A stretch of 64,000 nucleotides of DNA from Mannheimia pernigra (lineage in GTDB: Bacteria; Pseudomonadota; Gammaproteobacteria; Enterobacterales; Pasteurellaceae). The position numbers and the translations under genes are program-made. The stretch is taken from contig NZ_CP055305.1 of the NCBI RefSeq assembly GCF_013377995.1, positions 1-64,000 on the forward strand, given 5' to 3'. Positions 52,899-60,700 of the stretch are shown here, in pieces. The notes under the pieces were generated by a model. It did no database searches, was not told the DNA's origin, and saw only the letters and a program-made list of their open reading frames with translations. The number at the start of each line of letters is the position of its first letter. Position 1 is the first letter of the stretch.

Positions 52899-52935
52899 AA
52901 GCGGTAACATTTTTAAAAAAATTTACCGCTTTTTT
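52899..52935 (+). terminator. Uptake-sequence terminator
   Basis: AAGCGGTAA (52899-52907) pairs with TTACCGCTT (52923-52931) and the stem runs into a T-tract, the clearest case here of an uptake pair doubling as an intrinsic terminator. Confidence 0.8.
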
Positions 52936-53043
52936 ATAAGCCTATGAAATGCTTAATATTTATTCGTAAAAATTAAAAAATCGTCGTTTTGCTTATAACA
53001 TAATCAAACACGCTGGAATTTAACATTTTCCAGAAAAAGAATT

Positions 53044-53071
53044 TGACATCTTTTTAAATTCTAGTAATATG
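53044..53071 (+). promoter_or_regulatory. Promoter of the tRNA cluster
   Basis: TTGACA (53044-53049), a 16-nt spacer and TAATAT (53066-53071). The following GTCGCCC is a G/C-rich discriminator typical of stable-RNA promoters under stringent control. Confidence 0.75.
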
Positions 53072-53093
53072 TCGCCCACAGACACAGTGAGTG

Positions 53094-53187
53094 GTGAGAT
53101 GGCCGAGCAGGCTGAAGGCGCTCCCCTGCTAAGGGAGTATAGGGTTAAAAAGCTCTATCGAGGGTTCGAATCCCTCTCTCACCGCCA
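53094..53187 (+). tRNA. serV: tRNA-Ser (GCT)
   Basis: 94 nt with a long variable arm. Acceptor stem GGTGAGA/TCTCACC, anticodon stem CTCCC/GGGAG around CTGCTAA with anticodon GCT at 53129-53131, T-loop GGTTCGAATCC, encoded CCA. Followed by two tRNA-Arg genes, an order that matches serV-argV of E. coli. Confidence 0.97.
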
Positions 53188-53199
53188 TTTCTTTATCAC

Positions 53200-53276
53200 G
53201 CACCCGTAGCTCAGCTGGATAGAGTACTCGGCTACGAACCGAGCGGTCAGAGGTTCGAATCCTCTCGGGTGCGCCA
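53200..53276 (+). tRNA. tRNA-Arg (ACG), copy 1
   Basis: 77 nt. Acceptor GCACCCG/CGGGTGC, anticodon stem CTCGG/CCGAG with ACG at 53234-53236, T-loop GGTTCGAATCC, encoded CCA. A34 would be converted to inosine to read CGN. Confidence 0.98.
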
Positions 53277-53338
53277 TTTTATTTACTCTAAAAATAAAAT
53301 GGTCGCTGATAAACTAAATTTTCATAATTTTTAAATAC

Positions 53339-53415
53339 GCACCCGTAGCTCAGCTGGATAGAGTACTCGGCTACGAACCGAGCGGTCAGAGGTTCGAATC
53401 CTCTCGGGTGCGCCA
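53339..53415 (+). tRNA. tRNA-Arg (ACG), copy 2
   Basis: Identical over all 77 nt to the copy 62 nt upstream, anticodon ACG at 53373-53375. The spacer between them is unrelated to the spacer before copy 1, so this is a gene duplication rather than a larger repeat. Confidence 0.98.
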
Positions 53416-53522
53416 TTCACTCAATATTTCATTTCTTTCTTTTCACTACTAAAATTAAACTATTATTCCATTAAGCTATAATTTCGGCTAGACTTAACAT
53501 TTAGTTGAATGAGGATTTTAAA

Positions 53523-54995
53523 TTGAAAGGATTAATTGCTCGCCTTTTTATCGCAATGACCCTACTACTTTGGGCTTGGGATATGATTTTCCCTTGGCAA
53601 AAGATTATTCATTCAGAAGCCAATCACTATACTCAAATTCAGCAGAGTAAAAATCTAAAAGTAGGAATGATTAATCACCCCATTTCGTATTTTGTCGGCC
53701 CTGAAGGCAAGAGCGGGATAGAGTATGATTTAGCCACTGCATTTGCACAATATCTAAACGTCAATCTTGAAGTGAAAAACTATGATAGCAGCGAAAAGTT
53801 ATTTGAGGCTTTAAAAAATAATGATATCGACATTGCCGCTGCAGGTTTACTTTATCACCCAGAATTAAATGAAACGTTTCAAATAGGCCCATCTTATTAT
53901 TCAGCATCTTGGCAAGTCGTTTATAAAAAAGGGACAACTAGACCATATCGACTTTCTGACTTACAAGAATATGTAATTATTCCAAACGGCTCAGCAGTAA
54001 TTCCTATACTCAATCAACTTAAACAAGACAACCCCCAGCTAAAATGGAAAATTTCAGATAAATTTACCCAAGAAGAATTATTATTAAAGGTAGCACAAGG
54101 AGACATTCCGCATACTATTGCAATGTCGGTAGATGTTTCTTCCGCTCAGCATATCAACCCTAATCTTGCTGTAGGCTTTGATTTAACCGATGAAAATCCT
54201 GTTTTATGGTATTTAGCTAATAGCTCTTATAGTGAGCTACAGTCCGCTTTACTAGGCTTTATGTCTGATTCAGTAGAAACAGGATTAATTTCTCGTATAG
54301 AAGAAAAATATTTTAACCATTTAGCCAAGTTTGATTATGTCGATATCCAAAGCTACTTAAAAGCAATTCAAACTATATTGCCTAAATATGAGCCCCTTTT
54401 CCGTGCACATAAAGGAGATTTAGACTGGCAAATGTTAGCTGCAATTGCCTATCAGGAATCTCACTGGGATCCAGATGCAACTTCTCCAACTGGTGTTCGT
54501 GGTATTATGATGCTAACTAAAGACACTGCTGATAGAATGAAAATTTCAGATAGAACCAACCCTGCACAGAGCATAAAAGCAGGTTCTGAATATTTACATA
54601 TGTTAATGAGGCAAATGCCAGAAACTATCCCACAAGAAGATAGGATTTGGTATAGCTTAGCTGCTTATAATATGGGACTAGGGCATCTATTAGATATCCG
54701 CAGATTAACTAAACAACTAGGCGGCGATCCAGACAATTGGTTAGATGTGAAAAAAAATCTGCCACTACTTGCAGAAAAGCGTTATTATACAAGCCTGAAA
54801 TATGGGTACGCTAGAGGCTATGAAGCACTACAATATGTTGAAAATATACGCCGTTATTATGGCAGTATTATTAATTATCAACGAGTTGAGGAGCGAAGAA
54901 TACTAGAAGAAACAAGAAGTTTATCTGATAATAAATCAATACAGGAGGATACTTCTCATGAGAAGATTGAAGAAAAAGAAAACTCTACCGACTAG
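53523..54995 (+). CDS. mltF: Membrane-bound lytic transglycosylase F
   Basis: Cleaves peptidoglycan glycan strands. An N-terminal anchor (LKGLIARLFIAMTLLLWAW) is followed by an ABC-binding-protein-like domain at about 40-265 (LKVGMINHPISYF, YDLATAFAQYL) and an SLT domain with the catalytic Glu in AYQESHWDPDATSP and YSLAAYNMGLGHL. The start is TTG at 53523, 7 nt after TGAGGA (490 aa); the frame extends six codons upstream. Its end overlaps a 44-codon ORF in another frame. Confidence 0.93.
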   Translation: MKGLIARLFIAMTLLLWAWDMIFPWQKIIHSEANHYTQIQQSKNLKVGMINHPISYFVGPEGKSGIEYDLATAFAQYLNVNLEVKNYDSSEKLFEALKNNDIDIAAAGLLYHPELNETFQIGPSYYSASWQVVYKKGTTRPYRLSDLQEYVIIPNGSAVIPILNQLKQDNPQLKWKISDKFTQEELLLKVAQGDIPHTIAMSVDVSSAQHINPNLAVGFDLTDENPVLWYLANSSYSELQSALLGFMSDSVETGLISRIEEKYFNHLAKFDYVDIQSYLKAIQTILPKYEPLFRAHKGDLDWQMLAAIAYQESHWDPDATSPTGVRGIMMLTKDTADRMKISDRTNPAQSIKAGSEYLHMLMRQMPETIPQEDRIWYSLAAYNMGLGHLLDIRRLTKQLGGDPDNWLDVKKNLPLLAEKRYYTSLKYGYARGYEALQYVENIRRYYGSIINYQRVEERRILEETRSLSDNKSIQEDTSHEKIEEKENSTD

Positions 54996-55092
54996 GAAGT
55001 TACGCCTACGCCAAATCAAACAAATTAAAGACAGAAAAAGGCTAGTTTCTTCACGTAGAAGATCATTTATGCAAATGCAACAAGAAGCATAA
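54958..55092 (+). CDS. 44-residue basic protein, unrecognised
   Basis: Starts MRRLKKKKTLPTRKLRLRQI and ends FMQMQQEA. 18 of 44 residues are Arg or Lys against two acidic. An excellent ribosome site, AGGAGG (54943-54948), lies 9 nt before the ATG, although that stretch is itself mltF coding sequence. Overlaps the mltF 3' end by 38 nt in another frame. Seven of ten Arg codons are AGA or AGG. I do not recognise it; by composition it could bind RNA or the ribosome. It may also be a chance ORF. Confidence 0.55.
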   Translation: MRRLKKKKTLPTRKLRLRQIKQIKDRKRLVSSRRRSFMQMQQEA

Positions 55093-55121
55093 TTTATTTT
55101 CTTTTGGGTGGTAACTTAAAA

Positions 55122-55937
55122 TGGACAAAAGTGTGGGTTTTACCCACTCTTTTGTTTAGAAAATCCTTTATAAACAATACCTTATGCTTCCTGCTTAAGC
55201 CGTTATGGACCCGCAGTTTTTCTTTTCATTGTTTAAATAGATTTTCAATCCGATTTGTTGTCTTTTCTATCCCTAATTCCTCATATTTTTCTTACGCAAA
55301 AAGATAATCCATATAGCGTTTTAAACTTGCATAAGCACTTCGTAGATTACGGTGTTTATAAGGAAAATAGCCTTTCTCATTCGGTATCTCTGAACGCTCT
55401 TCTAAAAAGACTTTGTGCTTCTCATACCAATTAAATGAACATAAAATTCATTTTTTGCGCTATTTTTCAGTGTCTTGACGATATGTTTTAACGCTTTCCC
55501 TGCTTCTGACTTATGCTTCTTTCTCAATACCCTCATGACAATCGCAACCATATGAAATTGGCACATTTGGGTAGGTATATCGAATAAATCTTTTCGTCCA
55601 TCGCAGGTAATTGATTGAATTATATAACCTTTGGGGCTTTATCAAGGTATCGTTGAATAGGGCTGATTGAGCATTGATAACTTTCAGCAAGCTCTTTTAG
55701 TGTCTGTTTTCTAATGGAATAATCATCCCAAATTTTGCTTGGATTAAGTAATTTTTTGTGCGAAAAAGTCTTGTTGCAAGATGTGCATTTATAGCGTCGC
55801 TTACTGTCTTTTTTACCGTGCTTTTGGATTGTATCTTGTTGGCAAAAAATACATTTTTTATGTTCATAATTTAAAAAAGTGGGTTAAAGCCTTGTAATAT
55901 ATGACTTTAACCCACTTTTTACTAACACTTTTGTCTA
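55122..55937 (-). pseudogene. Decayed IS256-like (zinc-ribbon variant) transposase
   Basis: Three pieces read on the minus strand. The first (about 55866-55645) has a zinc ribbon, CIFCQQD...YKCTSCNKTF, and a helix-turn-helix ending QRYLDKAPK. The second (about 55635-55440) reads ITCDGRKDLFDIPTQMCQFHMVAIV, in parts, with the DDE-region CDG. The third (to about 55135) includes YEKHKVFLEER and NLRSAYASLKRY, with stops at two points (after DYLFA and LFKQ). The segment between pieces one and two is deleted. GACAAAAGTGT near 55123 and its complement near 55927-55937 are the likely ends. Family assignment is from recall. Confidence 0.7.
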
Positions 55938-55940
55938 TTA

Positions 55941-56021
55941 TGCCTGTATTTCGCAGGGCTTGGTCTTTAAAAAATCTGCACCCTCTTAATAAGTTATTTT
56001 GAGGATGCAGAAGATTCTACA
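55941..56021 (-). mobile_element. IS3-like mini-remnant with terminator hairpin
   Basis: On the minus strand: GAATCTTCTGCATCCTC, a loop, GAGGGTGCAGATTTTTTA, then AAGACCAAGCCCTGCGAAAT, which aligns with the OrfB end of the 29.2 kb copy. The hairpin is imperfect (CTGCACCC at 55976 against GGATGCAG to 56010) with a six-base T-run at 55969-55974. It lies 47 nt past the stop of the outer-membrane protein gene and is its likely terminator. The decayed IS256-like element sits against its other side. Confidence 0.6.
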
Positions 56022-56067
56022 AGCGGTTATATTTTCGAATAATTTTACACATTATTCATTATATTGC

Positions 56068-56586
56068 TTAGAAACGATAAGTTGCATTTGCTGTGAAAGC
56101 ATTGCCTTTTAATTTAGTGTTGCTACGTCTTAGGTTATCACGGGTGTATTCTGCACCAAGTTCAATATCGCTTGATACCGCATATTTTGCCCCTACACCA
56201 ACGCCAAAACCACGATAGGTTTTGTTTCCTGCTTTAGTAGAGCTCGCGTCAACTTTAACATAAGGAAGTAATGCGGAAGTAATGCGATAGCCTTGTTGAT
56301 AAGCAACGGTATATTTATTTTGTTGTTTGACATCCTGAGAAACTTTAGTGCTACCGAGTTTCATTTTACCTTGCACAACACCTACTAAGTTATTGCCTTG
56401 ATCAATACCGTAATCTACCACGAGCACTGGACCTGTTGAATCTTTACCTTTGATTCCATCTACTTTATATTTTGTGGTAGTTACATCAATACCTACACCA
56501 ACACCAGTAAATGTATTGCCGACGGGGGCTGCAGAGAGATGAGCAGAGAATAAGCAAGCAAGTGCTGCAACAGTTAATTTTTTCAT
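56068..56586 (-). CDS. Small outer-membrane beta-barrel protein
   Basis: 172 aa with a signal peptide MKKLTVAALACLFSAHLSAA. The mature part alternates polar and hydrophobic residues with many Tyr, Gly and Lys, and ends TANATYRF with a terminal Phe, as do OmpX/opacity-type eight-stranded barrels. ATG at 56586 is preceded by AGGAG; a longer open frame reaches into arcA and is not real. 19 nt after arcA on the same strand, so some readthrough is possible. Confidence 0.8.
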   Translation of the reverse strand: MKKLTVAALACLFSAHLSAAPVGNTFTGVGVGIDVTTTKYKVDGIKGKDSTGPVLVVDYGIDQGNNLVGVVQGKMKLGSTKVSQDVKQQNKYTVAYQQGYRITSALLPYVKVDASSTKAGNKTYRGFGVGVGAKYAVSSDIELGAEYTRDNLRRSNTKLKGNAFTANATYRF

Positions 56587-56605
56587 ATATGACTCCTCTT
56601 TTTTA

Positions 56606-57325
56606 TTAAGATTCGATATTACCACAAAAACGATAACCTTCACCGTGAATCGTGACGATAATTTCTGGGGTGTTAGGGTGATCTTCAAAATGTTTGCGAA
56701 TGCGACGAATGGTCACATCAACAGTTCTATCGTGAGGTTTTAATTCACGTCCAGCCATTTTTTTGAGTAAATCTTCACGAGTTTGGATTTTACCTGGATT
56801 TTCGCAGAAATGTAATAAGGCTCTAAATTCGCTACGAGGTAGCTTCATTATTTCACCCTCTGGAGTAATAAGGCTATGGCTGTGAATGTCTAATGTCCAG
56901 CCGTTAAAGCGATAACTTTCAATCTCAGATTGTGCTTTGGCACCATTATCTTTTTCGCACATTGTGCGTTGGAGCAAATTTCTGGCACGAATAGTTAATT
57001 CTCTAGGGTTGAATGGCTTCGTAATATAGTCATCAGCTCCAATTTCTAAACCCAAAATCTTATCAATTTCGTTATCACGACCAGTCAAAAACATTAAAGG
57101 AAGTTTGCGTTTCTCGCGAATCTCACGCGCTAAAATCAGTCCATTTTTGCCGGGTAAGTTAATATCCATTAATACAAGATTGATTTCTTGCGTATTGAGT
57201 ACAGCGTGCATTTCTTCGCCATTAGAAGCTTGAAATACTTGATATCCTTCACCTTCAAAAATGCTTTTGAGCATATTCCGTGTGACTAATTCATCCTCAA
57301 CAATTAAGATTTGTGGGATTTTCAT
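56606..57325 (-). CDS. arcA: Aerobic respiration response regulator ArcA
   Basis: OmpR-type regulator of respiratory genes, partner of the ArcB kinase. Receiver domain with the acid pair in IVEDELVTR, the phosphorylated Asp in LVLMDINLPG and Lys in TKPFNPREL. The DNA-binding winged helix is at about 135-235 (LPRSEFRALLHF, HDRTVDVTIRRIRKHFED). 239 aa. NQR genes and other respiratory loci in this window are plausible targets, but I did not locate ArcA boxes. Confidence 0.95.
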   Translation of the reverse strand: MKIPQILIVEDELVTRNMLKSIFEGEGYQVFQASNGEEMHAVLNTQEINLVLMDINLPGKNGLILAREIREKRKLPLMFLTGRDNEIDKILGLEIGADDYITKPFNPRELTIRARNLLQRTMCEKDNGAKAQSEIESYRFNGWTLDIHSHSLITPEGEIMKLPRSEFRALLHFCENPGKIQTREDLLKKMAGRELKPHDRTVDVTIRRIRKHFEDHPNTPEIIVTIHGEGYRFCGNIES

Positions 57326-57458
57326 TGTTTTAACCTCTAATCTAATTTATAAATTCTGTTATATAACTTTTATATTACAAATTGCTGAAATTCTACTTAT
57401 AAATTTTTATATGGAAAGTGTAAAAATGACAATTTGTTTAATTCAATCAAATTTTGAG

Positions 57459-58151
57459 TTATTTCTCTCTATCATCAACACCGAGTATCAAATAATTTCC
57501 GTTGATGTCTGCAAGGCTACGAAAACCAATATTGTAAATATCGCATCCATACTTGACATTCAGATTGTCATAGTGAAAATTATCATGGTGATGTCCGTGA
57601 AAAATCTTAGTTGCCCCTAACTTTCTAGCTAGCTGGTTAATCACTGAAAAGCCTTGTGGATGAGGTTTTGGTGCTTCGTGCGTAATTAAAATATCAGCCT
57701 TTTCCTGTTCTAATGCTTCAAAATCCGATGGAAATATAGAAGAGCGATGTCTTAATGGTACTCCACCACGCCAAATTTTTTCTTGTGGCGAGTATTGGCA
57801 AAAATGAATCGGATCAAAAAACATAGGTCGGTTAGGTGGCATCCAAATATAACCTCTAAAGACGCCACCAATCCCCGCAATTTTTACGCCTTGAATTTCC
57901 ACTACCCTGCCGTGAATATTGCGTTCTTTCCAATGGCTGTTCCAAATAGCGTCAAAGGCGGCAACGGTTTTGCTATCATGATTACCGTGAATAAACCAAA
58001 TATCACAATATTGTGAAAGTTTATCTAACTCATCGGGTGTAGTTAGTTGGAGATCGCCTAGAATAACTAGAGCTACATCTTCTTTTTGTTGTTGCAAAAT
58101 AGGATAGAGATGTTCATAACTGCCGTGCGGATCTCCTGCAAAAAGTATCAT
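57459..58151 (-). CDS. Calcineurin-like metallophosphoesterase
   Basis: 230 aa. The metal-ligand series is visible: GDPHG, GDLQL, HGNHDSK, ITHEAPKPHP and FHGHHHDN. Substrate unknown. It lies 17 nt after nadR on the same strand and may be co-transcribed. A plus-strand ORF across its 3' end is a shadow. Confidence 0.85.
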   Translation of the reverse strand: MILFAGDPHGSYEHLYPILQQQKEDVALVILGDLQLTTPDELDKLSQYCDIWFIHGNHDSKTVAAFDAIWNSHWKERNIHGRVVEIQGVKIAGIGGVFRGYIWMPPNRPMFFDPIHFCQYSPQEKIWRGGVPLRHRSSIFPSDFEALEQEKADILITHEAPKPHPQGFSVINQLARKLGATKIFHGHHHDNFHYDNLNVKYGCDIYNIGFRSLADINGNYLILGVDDREK

Positions 58152-58168
58152 TATTATGTCCGTTACTA

Positions 58169-59449
58169 TTACTGTGATTGTGAATCGTTAAGGTTATATT
58201 GTTTAAATTGTAATGGAATCGGCTCTTCATTTAAAATCGCCTCAACAACCTCTTTTGCCTGATTATAACGATCTAAATAACTTGGCGATTCAATTTCAAT
58301 ATAAGGAATGCGGTATTTTTCAAGCAATTTTTTCAATAATTGTTGGAATTGTTGGCGTTGTTTCTTGGAGCCTAAACTACGTAAGCCGTCGGCAACCCAT
58401 TTTGTGTTGTTAGACAGCAAAATCGTGACATCAAATGGATACTCTCGAATCATTGAATCTAAGAATGGGTGAGATTTACCTTCATATTGAATACAAAACG
58501 CCTGCGTTGTAATGTAATCAGTATCAATAATCGCTACTTTATGTGCGTGCTTCATCGCATAATCAACATAACGCTGATGCCCTAGTACCATTTGAGGATA
58601 GTCGGAATATTGCATTGCCTGTTCATTACCACCTAGTTGCTCAAACACAAATTCACGCCCGAATTCCCAAGCCGACGTAGTGTTAAACACATTTGCCAAC
58701 TTACTCACTAATACCGATTTACCGCTACTTTCGCCACCTAAAATTGCAATTGTTTTGACAAAGAACGGGCGAACTTCTTTCGGGATAAAACGCCAATATT
58801 GAAACGGATTATTACGAATTTGGGTTGCAGAAACATTAAATGATTCACGAGCAGGATCGACTAAATGTACCTCTAAATGCAAATATTTTTCATACGGATC
58901 TTTATCTTGTGTTTCGCTACTAAACACAACGGTTGGATTAATATTTTTTTCTGCAAATAACGCTTTGACACGCGTAGACCAACCTTCCCAACCGTTAGGA
59001 TAACTTGGAATGCCATCTTCGACTAAATGATGAATAAAAATTTGTTTTTGTTGATATTTAAAAATTTGTTGCACCCAACGAAGGCGATCTTCGTTAGTTG
59101 GCATACGCTTCATTTTGCTTTGCTCAAAAAGACGTAAATCACGCTCGGAATCAGTACACACAATAACATGTAGCACATCAACTTTACTGAATGCCTCATA
59201 GATCATATTAATATGACCTGTGTGAATTGGGTAAAACTTACCAAAAATGACACCAGAACGCTGATTATTATCTTCGACAATCTCTAAAACTGAGTGTAAT
59301 GCTTTAAGTTTATTGGCACTTGGATTTTTAATTTTGCCGCTCACAAGTTGATTAAAATAGGCTCGTGTTACACCAGCTTGTTCACAAATATCATTCACTT
59401 TAAGTTTGAGCTGTTTGCGTTTTTGTTGAAGATAAGTGAAATCTGTCAT
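58169..59449 (-). CDS. nadR: NadR: NMN adenylyltransferase / ribosylnicotinamide kinase
   Basis: Central enzyme of V-factor (nicotinamide riboside) use in Pasteurellaceae. A helix-turn-helix at about residues 5-55 (LKVNDICEQAGVTRAYFNQL) is followed by the nucleotidyltransferase domain (GKFYPIHTGHINMIYEAF) and the kinase domain with Walker A GGESSGKSVLVSKL. 426 aa from ATG at 59449, preceded by GGGAGA. The helix-turn-helix is kept, unlike a two-domain enzyme, so a regulatory role is possible. Confidence 0.95.
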   Translation of the reverse strand: MTDFTYLQQKRKQLKLKVNDICEQAGVTRAYFNQLVSGKIKNPSANKLKALHSVLEIVEDNNQRSGVIFGKFYPIHTGHINMIYEAFSKVDVLHVIVCTDSERDLRLFEQSKMKRMPTNEDRLRWVQQIFKYQQKQIFIHHLVEDGIPSYPNGWEGWSTRVKALFAEKNINPTVVFSSETQDKDPYEKYLHLEVHLVDPARESFNVSATQIRNNPFQYWRFIPKEVRPFFVKTIAILGGESSGKSVLVSKLANVFNTTSAWEFGREFVFEQLGGNEQAMQYSDYPQMVLGHQRYVDYAMKHAHKVAIIDTDYITTQAFCIQYEGKSHPFLDSMIREYPFDVTILLSNNTKWVADGLRSLGSKKQRQQFQQLLKKLLEKYRIPYIEIESPSYLDRYNQAKEVVEAILNEEPIPLQFKQYNLNDSQSQ

Positions 59450-59596
59450 AATTATTCTCCCTGAGTTTAACTGCAATCATATAGCAAAATGTAGCATTTG
59501 AATATCTTTTTATACAAAATAAGCGATATTTATGTCATATTCATATATTCATTAATAACACATAGGATTTTTTTTCCTTTTTTGCCGATTTATCGC

Positions 59597-59602
59597 TATA
59601 AT
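59597..59602 (+). promoter_or_regulatory. Probable -10 box for ribF
   Basis: TATAAT, 37 nt before the ribF ATG, in a 189-bp divergent gap with nadR. The -35 region is T-rich and weak. Confidence 0.45.
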
Positions 59603-59638
59603 CACAGCAATTTTCACTCATAAAACGGTTTATATTTT

Positions 59639-60601
59639 ATGCAGCTCATCCGAGGCTTTCACAATTTAGACAAATATAGTGCTTTAAACAAAGGCTGTGT
59701 TCTCTCTATTGGAAATTTTGATGGTGTGCATATTGGGCATCAAAATATTCTAGCTCGCTTATGCGATAAAGCACTTGAGTTAGGTTTACCGTCAGTTGTG
59801 ATGATTTTTGAGCCACAGCCTCGCGAATTTTTTGCAAAAAAAAGTGGAAATTTAACCGCTTGTAGCCCACCTGCTCGCCTTATGCGTTTGCGGGATAAGC
59901 TAAAATATTTAGAAGAAACAGGCGTGGACTTTATACTTTACGTTCGTTTTAGTGAAAAATTTGCCCAAATTTCAGCAGATGATTTCATTAGTGATTTATT
60001 GGCGAAACGCCTGAAAGTTCGTTATTTAAGCGTAGGTGATGATTTCCGATTCGGTGCAAAACGCAGCGGTGATTTTGAAACCTTACGCAACGCAGGCTTA
60101 AAATATCGTTTTGCCGTGGAAGAAAGCCATACTCATAGCTTAAATGAAGAGCGGATTAGTAGCTCATTGGTGCGTGAGGCGTTACAAAACAATGACTTAG
60201 ACTTAGCCGAAAAATTATTAGGTAAACCTTATTCCATTCACGGTCGAGTTGCACACGGTAATAAACTTGGCAGGACGATAGGCTTTCCAACCGCTAACAT
60301 TATGCTTAATCGCCTTGTTACTCCTGTTCAAGGGGTATTTGCAGTAAAAGTGAACACTAAACAAGGTTGCTACAACGGTATCGTAAACGTGGGAAATCGT
60401 CCCACTATTAATGGCACAAAACCACTATTAGAAGTGCATATTTTCGATTTCAACCTCTCTATTTATGGCGAGGTGATTGAGGTAGTATTTCTTCATAAGA
60501 TCCGCAATGAAATTAAATTCCCTAACTTTGAGGAATTAAAGGCTCAGATTGAAAAAGACTGTCTGCAAGCGGTAGAATTTTTTAAGAAATTTGCAAGTTA
60601 A
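59639..60601 (+). CDS. ribF: Bifunctional riboflavin kinase / FAD synthetase
   Basis: Makes FMN and FAD, the cofactors of NQR, in two steps. The N-terminal adenylyltransferase has GNFDGVHIGHQNIL and ISSSLVREAL; the C-terminal kinase has HGNKLGRTIGFPTANI and GIVNVGNRPT. 320 aa. ileS follows 99 nt later, the usual ribF-ileS pairing. Confidence 0.96.
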   Translation: MQLIRGFHNLDKYSALNKGCVLSIGNFDGVHIGHQNILARLCDKALELGLPSVVMIFEPQPREFFAKKSGNLTACSPPARLMRLRDKLKYLEETGVDFILYVRFSEKFAQISADDFISDLLAKRLKVRYLSVGDDFRFGAKRSGDFETLRNAGLKYRFAVEESHTHSLNEERISSSLVREALQNNDLDLAEKLLGKPYSIHGRVAHGNKLGRTIGFPTANIMLNRLVTPVQGVFAVKVNTKQGCYNGIVNVGNRPTINGTKPLLEVHIFDFNLSIYGEVIEVVFLHKIRNEIKFPNFEELKAQIEKDCLQAVEFFKKFAS

Positions 60602-60700
60602 ATCTCTCTAGTTTTCAGCCTCATAGGGGCTTAATTATGCTTAACTGAGTACGGTTAGGCGTTGCTAGGTATAAAACAGATAATTATGTACGAGAAAAAA

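Noticed and set aside
55104..55307. 67-codon plus-strand ORF
   Set aside because: Runs antisense through the decayed transposase.
57261..57620. 119-codon plus-strand ORF spanning the arcA 5' end and metallophosphoesterase 3' end
   Set aside because: Antisense to two real genes, Ile/Val-rich without a recognisable pattern and without ribosome site.
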